From Taeniopygia guttata (taxonomy: Eukaryota; Chordata; Aves; Passeriformes; Estrildidae), in the NCBI RefSeq assembly GCF_048771995.1, contig NC_133030.1, forward strand, positions 56,204,001 through 56,268,000: 64,000 nt of DNA. The letters run 5' to 3'. Both the position numbers and the translations under genes were made by a program. The first letter of the stretch is position 1; every line of letters begins with the position of its first letter. A model generated the notes under the pieces. It saw only the letters and a program-made list of their open reading frames with translations, was not told where the DNA came from and searched no databases. Shown here in pieces: positions 23,601-35,014 of this stretch.

Positions 23601-26555
23601 CATTTCCAGCTTCATTGATGGAGTTGGAAAACAGAGCTCAGCGCCCACACACCTCCGCAGCTTTTATTTTACAAGCTCCTCAGATAATGGTAAGCTGAAG
23701 CTTTTGTGCTTGTCTTTTAAAAGCTGATGACAGCTTTAAAGACCAGTTTTCCTAAGCCCTGCACAGATTTCTTAATAAATAAAAGAAAACTGGAGTCTGT
23801 ATAACAAAAGATCTCTCTCCCTGCATGTCTCATATGGATTACATCCTCAGAGCGTCACAGCAACAGGCAATTCTTGGCTACATGAATATTCAAGGTTCTC
23901 AACAACATCCAGCAGCACCTACAGAATTTGGTCTGACTTCCTACAGGATGGCCTTTGGAATTCAGGTCTTTCTCTGCTCTGGAAAAGAGCTGCAGATCTG
24001 CAGCCAAGTGCAGCCAGCAGTGCTGTGCTTCGCAGGATCTGTGCTGTGCAGCTGGGAGACACGACACGGACTACTCATCCTCCAGCTCTGCTAGCCTGAA
24101 TTGAGCCATCTTTATTTGCTTGCTTCAGCAGGCTCCAGTGCTGTGAAGTGACCTGCAACCCCGCAGTGATTCCTCTGGAACCCGTGTGAGACCCTGTGTA
24201 GAAGGACAACACTGGGAAAGCCCTTCCAGCTTTCCCTCTCATGCCAGCTTCTGCTGCCTGTGAGGCAAGGACCAACCTCTGCAGCCAAGCTTCTCCCTCC
24301 TGTGCTTGCCAGCTTCAGCTCCCCTCTGGTGTCTCTCTGCCAGACCTGTAGGGGACAGGGAGCAGTTAAAATTTTACAGAGGTAGAGAGGACCAGACACA
24401 GATGAAATTCTCAGTGCACACAAGCACCCGCTCTGTTTTGGCTTTGCAGCTGCTGACAAAAGCCCCCTGCAGTGACCCATCCTTCATTCCAAGCCTGGCC
24501 TTGTGTGAGAGAACAGATTTGTTCAGCCTGAAGCAATTCACTGCACAATACCAAGGACAGGAACAAGATTTTCACTCTTTATCAAAACAGTCAGGCCAAG
24601 GGCAAGGCAATATAGTGCAAATGAAACAAGCACGAGGCAGCACAGGCTGCTAATAGCAAGAAAACAAGAATTAGGCAGTGATTGGAAGGTCTCCATCAAG
24701 TAAGGGGTAAATGCTGCCCTACCTAATATAACCCTCTCAAGTCTTATGAGTCAGATTCACCAAGAATCATCACTTCCTTTTTGTTTTCCTCCTGCAACTG
24801 AAAGAAGCATTTTCTGCTGGCCCATGGCAAAGTTAAATAACAGCCTTTCTGCTGCTGGCTCAGCTGCCTGGCCCCAGAGGCACAGGGTGGAGATGTGGCG
24901 TGTTCCCCACGCAGGTCACCTGCTGCAGGAGGGGACACGTCAGCCCACATGCATCCAGGCACATCCCTTGAGCAGGCTACAGGACTAAAAACACTGCATC
25001 CTGAGGTTAACCTAAACCCCTGGGGCTCAGTGCAGCTTTGTGTGGCTGGAAGGAGGAAGGGTTTATTAAGAAAGATGAAGCTTCCACCAGTGAAATGTGG
25101 AAAGCTGTCAGTCCTCATTACCCCATGCCATTGCTAACCCCAGCTCTGAGTCTCCCCCAGCTCCACTGTTCAGATATTAATCAAATTCAGCTCAAAATTA
25201 GTCTTTTCTTCAAGCAGTTTTCTGATGAGTAACCAAGGCACATTAGTGGCTGAGTCATAAGGAAGCAAACCTTTGTGCAGCAAGAGCAAGCTACGGAAAC
25301 TCTGTCACATCAGCTTGGTGAGTGCTCTCAGATGTTTCCAAAAAAACAGCTTCTCTGTACCACAGTTAGCTCAAAACCTGTCAGTAGCAGGGGATAAATG
25401 TTTTGAAAATGTTAGCAAATGATTAAATGATGTGTTAATTGCAAAAAAAAAACAGAAGCAGAACTGCACATACATAGGCAGCTTGCCTTGTCCCATGGAG
25501 CACAATCCCATGGGAACACATGAGATCTGAGTGCTCTTGCAGACTCTGTTGCCATCTTCCTCTGTAACCTTGGAAAAATCAGAGTTTCAAAGTCTAGCAC
25601 CAATCTGAAGGTCAGTTTTCAAGAGAAGTTTGGCACCAAATTTTCTAATCCATGTGCATCTTTCAGACTTGCTGATCCACACTAGACCCTTGTGATTAAT
25701 AGCCTCAATGGGCTTTTCTCCCTTTAGTCTCTCTAACCACTTTTTGAAGAACTTTTTTCTTGAGGACGTACAGTGAACTCTACAGATTAAAGCCTGACCT
25801 TGTAAAGAATGGGGGTTTTGTTTGAAAACTGTTACTGAAGAAAACAGAGTTAATCTTAGGACCTCAGGCTCTCAATTGACAAGGAAAAAGGTGTATAATT
25901 TTGTTCACCATTGCACCTTCTCTATTGCACTTATGACATTGCAGCTTCAACCACAGACCCTTTCAACCACCCCTCTCCCTACTCAGTAAAGTCTTCTTAT
26001 GAGAAGAGGTCCTGCTCCTATTACTATTCCTGTTGCATTCTCTACATTTTTTCTACTTTATTTTGGGGGATTTTTTCATCAGGGAAGTTAAGAACAGCTC
26101 TGGGTGTGCAGCCTCCCAGCTGTGAGTGCAAAACATTTCTAGAGTAGCTTGTTATATTTCTCTTTTTTGTGCACTTTCCTATTTGAACAATACCTAATAT
26201 CTGGTTTGCCGCTTTCTAATTGCTGAGCATTGAATTGACATTTTCATGGGGTTATACATGATGAGCTGAAGTTCTTCCTGAGTGGCAATAGCTAATTTTA
26301 GACCTTACTGCTGTGCATGGTTAGGATTGTCTTGTTTGCCTTAAGTAAATGAATTGCATCTGCTATTCTCCCATTCATCCAATAACCTTTGTGAGATCCT
26401 TCTGTTAATCTTTACTCTTAGTTTTCATTTTTATTATTCTCAGTTAACCCTGTATCATCCGGAATTGCTGTCACTTCTTTATTCACTTGTAGATCACTTG
26501 TGAATATGTAAGAAAAGCAAGACAAAATAAATCTCTACAGCAGTCTCCTAGAAAC
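20671..26555. other. Intergenic stretch without recognisable gene
   Basis: Only short open frames lacking recognisable domains. One A-run is at 22346. Parts at 22.0-22.3 kb and 24.0-25.1 kb are GC-richer, which lengthens chance frames. Confidence 0.6.
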
Positions 26556-26709
26556 CTAGAATATCCTGAGCTGGAAGAGACCCACAAGGATCTTCAAGTC
26601 CAACTCTTGGCCCTGCACAGACACCTCAAAATTCATAAGATATGCCTGAGAGCATTGTCCAAATTCTTCTTGAGGTCTCCCTTCAGTCTCTGCCAGGTTG
26701 AACCAAATG
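26556..26709 (-). mobile_element. CR1 LINE 3' fragment, minus orientation
   Basis: The + strand reads CTAGAATATCCTGAGCTGG, then ACCCACAAGGATCTTCAAGTCC, AACTCTTGGCCCTGCACAG and GCCTGAGAGCATTGTCC: the reverse complement of a CR1 3' end of the subfamily whose tail the 52.1-kb SINE also uses. It is truncated and mutated. Confidence 0.87.
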
Positions 26710-28876
26710 GAAGTCCACTCCTCCTCAGCTGTGAATTTTTTTTTTTTGCTACATATGCCTTAACCAGTCATTAATCCATGGAAGTGGCTTCATATTTACC
26801 CCTTTGATTACTGCTTCAATCCTCTGTTTTTCTTTTCTACCAATTTTCCAAGGACAATCTGAAGTTCCCTCACATATTTTTCCTGGACCCTTTAGATAAT
26901 AAGATCTCCAGAAAATCTGCTCTTTCATCACTATGTGTCTTAAAATATTTGAGGAATGGAAACAATAAATGCTAATAAAAAAGGTCAGTTTATAGGAATG
27001 TCACAAATTGTCATGGTAATTGCTGATGATAATCAAGTGCTTTTGTATTTAGAGGCAATTCCATGTACTGAGTCATACATTTCATCAGCTCTTCTGCTGA
27101 AACAGATCTCTGTGTTCCTGGCCTAAATATTAAAACATATGCAAAGACTTTGACATTATTAGAAAATCATTGCTGTGTGTTGTTATGTTGTGTGATGTTA
27201 TGGCATAGGAGACCATTCATGCCAGGCTCTGACAACTGTTGCTGCACAAACTTTTGCCTAATGCTCATCAATGAACAAAATGGGATAAAAATGTCCAAGT
27301 AAAAATTGTTTCATCAGGTAAAACAACTGATGGTTAGGCAAGACTCTCACTATGGTTGCTTTGTTTTCCAGTTACAATTATATAAACAAGGTCCCAAATG
27401 TTTACATTGCAAACACAGCGTCTTAGGCCAGTGGTTTGCTATGTTTCCAGAGCAACAACCCAAATTTTCCTTGCATTATGAGTATAACCACAAAATGCGC
27501 TGAGAAAATATGTTTCATTCCCAACAAACTTTGTGGACAATTTATAAAAAACTATCACTAATCTGCATATTACCACTGCTTTATGTGCTTGAGCAGAAGA
27601 CTATTTTATTGTAGGAGTACCTCAGGCATCCAAGGATAGGCTTTGGAAGTTATGTCTTCCTCCTTTTTACATATGAGGAACAGAAGTGGAGAGTTAGTCT
27701 AAATACAATATAATTCACCATAGCATGAGCCTCAAGTTACCTGGAAGACCCAAGTTCTCCTTGGCCTATTTATTTGTTGGCCATGAATTCAGCCAAGAGA
27801 AAGTTCTTAAAAAAACAGAAATTACAGGGATTAGAGAAAGAAAGGATGAACCAATTTGGCACCAATAAAATGGTGGCAAAGCCTTTTGTGTCTTTGTTAC
27901 TGGGCTTTAAACTAAGACCCTTTGGCCTTGGTGGCAAGATGGACATCCCTCATCCAAGAGAAGGCAGAGATACAAAATCAGCATTTCCTTGAAACCAGAG
28001 TGATAAGGGGAACAGGCTGGCTTTATCCTCACAGTGGATCAAACCATGGCCCTATTTTTTTACGGCCAGGCATGATGTATGCATGTACAAACAAATCAAA
28101 TATCCCAAGCTACTGTTGAGTAGAGATTACGGGGTCAGCCTTTGTTCTGCTGCATGTACCAGCCTTGAAAGAGAGCCTTTGTGGAAGAAAATGGCCTGCT
28201 GTTCATATCAGTTTCCCTCCCCAAAATGAATTCTGCATTTCTCCCAAAGACATACACTAGGCCTAAGTCTTGCTCTCACAAAGGGGCTTTGTCTGGGTGC
28301 CTTTGCTTAGAACACAGATTTTATTTATCAAAACCGCGCATGAAATTTGGTGCCATGTTGAGACTTAACATGCAGAACATGCTGCTTCTCTGGAAGCAAG
28401 GGCAGTGAAAATGGTGATCTTAGAGGAGAAGGAACCATGCCTTGTCCTGCCATGGTAATTCCATCTGTCCACCATCTCAGGCTGAGTCACTGCTAGCTTA
28501 GCACTAAGCTGTCTCTGGAAATAAAACCCCATGCCTTGCTCAAAACCACAACAAAGACCTTCTGGGGAAGACCTGACAGTTTTTGCAGCTATCATATTTT
28601 TAGTCAGTCTATTTCTAAGTCCCTTAGCTAAAATTTTCATAGGCATTTATTCAAGGAGTGGGCAGTGAACTGTGCTCTGCAGGTGGTGGAGGATGACCTC
28701 TTCCTATGAGGAGCAGGCTGGAAGAAAGCCCAAAATATAAGATAAGCTCTACTGGGCCACACCAAAGCTTCCATCCAACTAGACCCACATCTGTCATCTG
28801 TAAGTGGCCAAACAAGATGCTTCATAGTTGCTAGTCCTGTCTAACAATTACTAATACCAACATAATAACAAATAAT

Positions 28877-28900
28877 TATGCTATAATTAATTATAGCATA
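28877..28900. other. Perfect 24-bp AT-rich palindrome
   Basis: TATGCTATAATT followed immediately by its exact reverse complement AATTATAGCATA, with no loop. Next bases outward do not pair. Confidence 0.95.
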
Positions 28901-29249
28901 TAGTCATATCCACACCTCCTCTGTCTCCAACATTTTGCAACTTAAGAACTTCCAGAGCCAAAAATATTATTTCCACAGCTCTCAGTCTATTTTTCTTCCA
29001 CAAATTGGTCTTCACTTATTTTAATGTTAATAACATTCTGCAGCAGGGAGTTTCTCAACTTATCACCTAGTATGAGGAATCATGTCTTGTTATTTGCCTC
29101 AAACTTGTCTTCTGCTAGTTGGATGAGGTTTTTTTCTGAAGTTCTAAATCTTTACTGGACAAGGCACAAAATAGGTGGATTCTGTTCTGCTGGATCAAAT
29201 CACAGGACCCAAGAGCTTGCAAAAATTCTTTCCCAGAAATGTGGTGGGG

Positions 29250-29306
29250 TTTTTTTTTTGTTTTGTTTGTTTGTTTGTTTGTTTGTTTGTTTTTTGTTTT
29301 TTTTTC
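29250..29306. repeat. (GTTT)n microsatellite in T-rich tract
   Basis: About eight TTTG units embedded in T runs. The complementary (CAAA)n with A runs could be a decayed poly-A tail of a retroelement, but no element is seen beside it. Confidence 0.92.
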
Positions 29307-31819
29307 CCATATCTGCATTGCTAATATTATTCTGGGAAGGGTAAAGAGGCAGGAGCTGTGCCATTAATGAGGTAATTTTGTTATAACCAGTTACATGCAT
29401 CTTAAGCTGGCTGGTCCTTCTTTCTGTGGCAGTGGATTGGTCATCCAAAAGCTGATGGAGGGAGTTTCCATTAGAAGAGACAGGCAAACCTACAGAGAAG
29501 TTCCTGCCTCAAAGTGCATAAAATACTGCAAGCATCCAGGATGCAAAAGGAGAAAGGAAGCCAACAGTGAACCACAACCAAGGCAAGAGAGGTAGCTGAG
29601 CCTGACATGAGTATTTGAAGAAACAAGGAGGGAGCCAAAGGAGAAGTGACCTATCTGAAAGCACCCCTAAGTTGTGAGAGCAGCTGTCCTTGATAACTAC
29701 CCAAAATAGGAGGGCAAACCATGTACCACAGCTTTTCTTCATTCCTTCAAGCTATAAACAGATGCTTAAGTAAAAGGAAAGGAGAATTTAGGATCAAACA
29801 CCTTTGTGGTCACTGAAATTGGCATCTGCTGTTGCAGACAAATCTGTCTTCAATCACTTTCCATAAAGAAATGAAGCTCCCTTTTAACTCAGCCTAGAAT
29901 TCTGGCCTTTCATCTCCTGACAGAGATAATACCCTTCTGACCATTAAAACCCTTCTTCTCTTCCTCAGTGTAAATGGGTTTATTTCTTATTAATACCCAT
30001 TTGTTCTTGTGCTAACACAGTTCACACACTTGAATAACCAGGGGGTATTTTGCTCCTGCATGACACTGACACCTTTCCTGAGATATTCAGAAATGCTCAC
30101 ATGCCCTCTCAACCCTCATTTTGTTATGCTTTATCAGCCAAAAGTCTTTTAATCTAATGCTGTTAAACCCCACTAGCATCCCCCTTCTCAGCATCTGTCC
30201 CACTTAAAAGTCACCATTTTGGGAATTATCAAGAATTACACAGGGTTTCAAAGGATGCTCCTAGGTGAGTTATTAGCAATGGCAACCTGAACTCCAGCAA
30301 TTTCAGCATAAAAGCAGAAGGCTTTCCTGATGTGGAAATATTTCCAAGCTCTGGAAGAATTAGAAATCTTTACATCACCTGGATAAGCGATAGGAGGAGG
30401 GAACCAGACATCTCCAGTCTGGCTGACAGATGTGTATCCCACCAGTGAATGGGATACCTGGATACTGTCTCCCTAGTTTATAATCAATTCCCTCATCCAT
30501 AGCAAGTGACAGCAAGCATGGCTTTGCTGTGTACCTGGAAGGATACCAGGAAGAACAAAGAGGAAGAGATTTATAAGAAAAACAGAGTACTGATTTAGTA
30601 AAAAATTACATCCCGTTAGTCTGTGCTTTGAGTGTGCCTGAATAATCAGTGCCAACATAGCAGTGCTTTAAAAATCCATTACATGGGAAATACAGCCATT
30701 AATCCTAAATTGCAATGAGGGGAAGAAGGGAAGGGAAGAAGACTTCAGCCTCTGCTGTGGATGCTCATTCTGAAAGTCTTTAATCTCTATGAAGTCATGT
30801 TTGAGATGCAGTTGCAGGGGAAATAAACGTGATGGCACACAAAGGAAAAAACACTGTCAAGTGGGGAGGAGGCAAGAATAGCAGGTGAGCCCTGATGAAA
30901 CAAAGGACTCTTGCTCTCCAAGTGAAGCCTCTAACAAAACAAAACATGAGGCAGAGAGACTGAAAACATCTTAGAAAAATTGCCTGTGCTTAGGTGAGTA
31001 GGACATCTGTGAGTCTTTATCTAAATTACACAATCTGAGCCATTTCGCCCATTCAGTGTCTCTAGGCTTCTTAAATGAGAGGGGAGGTTTATCTTCTTCC
31101 CATTACAACTGCAAATGTATGTCTAAATCCTCGTGTATGTATGCACCATTACTGACTTACAAATACCACATTGCTTCTCAGCAGTTCTTACTCATCTCCT
31201 GTGGTTCAGGGAACACTAAAACACAAAGATTATTTTTCACTTGGTATTATAGATAATATCTTTTTCTTTAAGGTTCTCAACTCTCTTGGGGCCTCTCCCT
31301 CAGGAAAATTCAACTCTTTGACAACAAAGCAGTGACTCAAAATGAAAAAACACTTTTCTTCTGTGCTCTGACCTTCGCTGTAGGCATTGCAAAGGGCTTA
31401 AGTGAAGAAACAAAAGATCAGGAATCCTTCTATGCAGTACATGCTCTTAACCTTCATCACTGCTGGAAATGAGTCCCACTTTAATCTGAACAGGGACAAA
31501 CACAAAACCAACTCTCGTCATCAGACCTTGGGACAACAATTCCTGCAGCTGTGCAGAAATTACATTCTCGGCATGGCAGATCTCTGTCTAAAACTCTAAA
31601 GGAAGAGGAAGGTCTGCACAAACACTCATGTCTTTACATTCCTGAGCTCTACTGTAGTCCTGCCTTCATGACAAAAACACCAAATAAATGTTTTAGCCCT
31701 CCTGAAGGGCAGGGCACAACCGCAGGTAAAACAACAGAAACCTGACAGAGGTCTGTGGACAGCAAGTTAAAAAAAAAAGAGATCAGAAGAAAAAAAAACT
31801 TTGATTCATATTTTTGGCA

Positions 31820-31880
31820 TTTAGACTAGATGGTCATTTTAGGTCCCTTCTAACTGAAATTTTTCTATTGTCTTCTATTT
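31820..31880 (+). mobile_element. Short CR1 3'-end fragment
   Basis: GACTAGATGGTCATTTTAGG followed by TCCCTTCTAACTG matches the terminal region of CR1 elements (GATGATC...GGTCCCTTCCAACC). Only about 60 bp is recognisable, so the call is tentative. Confidence 0.5.
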
Positions 31881-34003
31881 TATTTAATATTAGTGTAAAT
31901 GGCGAGAAAACAAAGCATTACAAGCTAAGAATGATTTGGAAGTAGCTTGCTCCACTGAAAAAGTTGCTTTTTAGGACCTCAATCCAGCCAGGGCAACAAT
32001 TCCCCTGAGCTTCAAAGCCCCATCTTTCAGATGCTGTGGTATTTCTTTCCAGCCCTTTCACTGTGGGACTGGGCAGCCAAGCATGGGGATGCTGTTGAAT
32101 AAAAATGAATTTACTATCAGCTCTTTTGCCCAAACCAAAGGAAAAAAAATGGCCAGCTGGAGGTTAGAAGAGCAAATAGTGGCTCATGGTGTAACCAAAC
32201 AAGAATGTGGTTCATGTGGTGGAGTTCTATGTATACATTTCTTGACATAATTGGCAGTGATTACACCAAATAGAAATGGCAATTCAGACCATCCAACAAC
32301 AAATCAGTGATCACATCCCTTCCAGGCAGGCAGATGGAGAGCCCAGGGAGAGTTCAGCCTGATTTTTGGTTTCAAAGTGCAAAGAACACTGCAGAGATAG
32401 GTCTGGGAAAGCAAACCAGCTGCTGCACCCCCTTGGCCATGGCACATGTGCACCCAGCTCTGGACATGGATGCACAGCATGGCTTTGTCCCAACAAAGGA
32501 GCACTTGTGTGTTCACTGCTCACCCCCACAGTCATATCTGCTTAGGTCAAAAGGGATTTGGGTGAAAATGAGGGGCATTTACACAGAGCTTCATTTTTTT
32601 CTCTTTGCCTTGTATTTTCTGAGCTTTGCCTCTCATTCCTACATGATAAAAGCCGTTATGGCCCAGCAGTTATAATTTGTCCTCCATAAGCAAATTTTAC
32701 AGCCATGTGTACTGTTCTTCTACTTCCAAGCAGGACAGAGAAGTACTGAGCATTAGAGTAAGAATGAATAAAGCAGTGAAACATGGAGGAGGAATAGCTC
32801 CCTTGCTCTTCTCCCTGTCTCTCATCTGTCCCAAGTACAAGGTCACTGTGAGCTGCAGGTCTCCTGTGTGTGACCCAGCTGCCCCATGGTCACACTCCCT
32901 GCTACCCTATGCTCCTATGGACATAACAGGGAAGTGGATTAAGGGATCTCTGGCCCAACTGCCCCAACAGTTGCAGTCACCATGAGGGACAGAGGCCACA
33001 AACCTGATGCTGAAAATTCCTGAAATGAGCATATGAATGAGGCAGCAGGAGGGGAAGCCCCATGGGCCACATCAAGGTGTCCCACCTGTCTGACTTCTAC
33101 ATGGCAAACCCTGGCAGGACTCCTCCAGAATACAAAGGCAGCAGACAAACACAAAGAAGGAAGATGCTCTCAGGCAGGAAAGATTTGGGTTCCCTCTTCT
33201 TCTTTATATACCAAAGTAGCAAAAACTTGCAGAGAATGGAAAAAAGGCTAAAGCAAGAACAGCAGCAGCAGCCAAAGACAATAACTATTTCCTAAAAAAC
33301 AAATAGTTCTTTCAAAAACAATTTTATATCCTAAAGAGAAAGATTGCAGGGGACAGATCCATTTTTCCCACTGTGTTGATTTGTAAAGCTAAGTATGTAC
33401 CACCTGAGTATTGCATAAAATACCAATTAGAAACATTTGTTTTGGGCAAAAGAAGAAACGATGAGCCACTCTGGTTAACTGCCATCTCCGAGAGCAGCAG
33501 TCTTTTTCCATTTGTCTTCTCTTCCACTAAAAACAGAGGAGTGTTTTATGAGCAAACAGTGAAAGCTCAGGTCTCATTTTCCAATTTGAAGTCTCAGAAG
33601 TACTCAGCCCTTTGTTCATACCCTGTAACTATCCTCCAGTCACCTGTAATCAACTCAGTAGTCTCAGCTCGGCTCTCAGTGTCTTGCAGCTGCCCTTTAT
33701 CAGTTATTTCCCCCCCTCCACGATTTTCCCTGACAGGTTTTCTCTGGATAGCAAAGCTGAGTGGCTCTGCCTGAAATCAGAACTGACTCATGCCCCTAAT
33801 GCCTATAGGAGATAGCACTTCTGACCCACGAAGGGAAACAATTTTCCACCAAATTGTCTCCACTTGGCCATCAATATTTAGCTTAACTCCACCTGCCTCA
33901 TTGCTTATCTCTAGATCTGATGTGTTTTACTAATGGAAAAGGCTCCTTCTCTTCTGCTGGGTTGGGTGGCCCACTGTGCCCATCAGAAGTACCACATGTT
34001 AAA

Positions 34004-34084
34004 CTTGTACTGACTTTAGTTTTAGGCTAGTCTCTAGTTTTAATATCTAGTATCTTGTACTGACTGTAGTTTTAGGCGAGTATC
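34004..34084. repeat. Imperfect 31-bp direct repeat, 50-bp period
   Basis: The motif cttgtactgactttagtttt, continuing through aggctagtctc, at 34004-34034 recurs with about three changes at 34054-34084. It lies just left of the CR1 copy at 34172. Confidence 0.85.
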
Positions 34085-34171
34085 TGACTAGATGTTTATA
34101 TGGCGATACACTCAAAATCTGTACAAAATGCTCAAATATTAGCTTTACTAGCCCAGTGCAAAGTACAACAT

Positions 34172-34350
34172 CCAAGCATTGGAACAGGCTATCCCGGGAA
34201 GGGGTTGAGTCACCATCCCTGGACGTATTTAAAAGACACGTCGATGTGGCACTTGGGGATGTGGTTTAGTGGTGGGCTTGGCAATGATGGGTTAACGCTT
34301 GGACTCGACGACCTTAAGGGTATTTTCCAACCCGATCGATGCGATGATTC
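34172..34350 (+). mobile_element. CR1 LINE 3' fragment with many intact CpGs
   Basis: Contains ATTGGAACAGGCTATCCCGG, the TATTTAAAAGACACGTCGATG block, GTGGTTTAGTGGTGGGCTTGG, CTTGGACTCGACGACCTTAA and the terminal TTCCAACCCGATCG...GATGATTC. This is the 3' end of a CR1 in + orientation. It directly abuts the CpG island and keeps or has gained many CpGs. Confidence 0.9.
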
Positions 34351-34530
34351 CGCGTTAGAAATGAAGCGCTTGCATTGCAGAGACCTGGGTGCCGGGTCCC
34401 TAGAGGAGGGTGCGGGATCCCTTGGGTCTCTGACCGCCTGGGCAGCCTGTCCCCAGCTTTCGTGATCCCCCCCATAGCTCGCAGCCCCGGGCGGCGGATC
34501 GGAACCCCAGGGCAGGACTGAGAGGTCCCC

Positions 34531-34610
34531 GGCTGCCCGGGGCGGGGGCAGCGCCGCTCACACCGGGGCAGCTCCGGCTGTCGGGCGGCTGCCCGGGGCG
34601 GGGGCAGCGC
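34531..34610. repeat. 24-bp direct repeat in CpG island, 56-bp period
   Basis: The 24-bp segment beginning ggctgcccggggcgggggca occurs at 34531-34554 and identically at 34587-34610. It contains a GGGGCGGGG GC box, so the repeat duplicates a potential Sp-type site. Confidence 0.92.
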
Positions 34611-34858
34611 TCGCCTCCAGGATGCCCACGGGACACAGGAGGAAGGGGCACACCGGGGGGAACCTCCAGGGTGGGCAGCACCCCTCTGCAGCGAGAGGGA
34701 CGGAGAGCTCTTCCCCCGGGGATGATCTGCCAGGGCAAGCCAGGACTCGGCAGCGGGGCTGACAAGCGAATACGCCGAGCAGATCCCAGCTTTGGGGGCG
34801 GCGCGGCGGAACCCCCGCCCGGGAGGAGACAAAACTTGCCCGGCGGGGCCGGTCCGGA

Positions 34859-34886
34859 CCCCCGCCCCGCCCGCGCCCCGCCCCGG
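34859..34886 (+). promoter_or_regulatory. GC-box cluster (Sp/KLF-type sites)
   Basis: Overlapping CCCGCCCC/CCGCCCG motifs form a continuous C-rich block in the centre of the island. No TATA box is seen, as usual for an island promoter. It lies 130-150 nt upstream of the donor at 35015, a good distance for a short first exon. Confidence 0.6.
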
Positions 34887-34899
34887 AACCGGGCGCGGC

Positions 34900-35014
34900 T
34901 CCCGCGGGCGGCAGAGCCCGGCGGCGGCGGGCGCGGCTCGGGGTCCCTGCCCGCAGCAGGGTCGCTGCACTGAGGGTCCCTGCCCGCAGCAGGGTCTGTG
35001 CCGTCCCCACCGCG
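34900..35014 (+). other. INF2: Candidate non-coding first exon of INF2
   Basis: A strong donor, CCGCG|GTAAGG, sits at 35015 just downstream of the GC-box cluster, inside the CpG island. The exon end is therefore specific, but the start is only a guess. If correct, intron 1 spans 35015-53106 (about 18.1 kb), consistent with vertebrate INF2 having its start codon in the second exon (family knowledge). Confidence 0.4.
34941..34996. repeat. 23-bp direct repeat in CpG island, 33-bp period
   Basis: The segment starting gggtccctgcccgcagcagg is found at 34941-34963 and again at 34974-34996. Both copies lie within the candidate first exon, 18 nt before its donor. Confidence 0.92.

Larger units (their letters stand above)
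26710..34003. other. Intergenic stretch without recognisable gene
   Basis: AT-rich sequence with only short open frames. It holds the GTTT microsatellite at 29262, a 24-bp palindrome at 28877 and a small CR1 end at 31820. A block at about 27000-27200 has several TAAT/ATTA and TGATGATAATCAA-like motifs that could be regulatory, but this cannot be shown here. Confidence 0.6.

Noticed and set aside
27774..28646. Possible endogenous retroelement, because of TTTGGTGCC/GGCACCAA-like motifs at about 27855 and 28350 and short open frames
   Set aside because: The motifs are too short to be specific, occur elsewhere (about 25630), and no paired LTR or recognisable gag/pol segment is visible.
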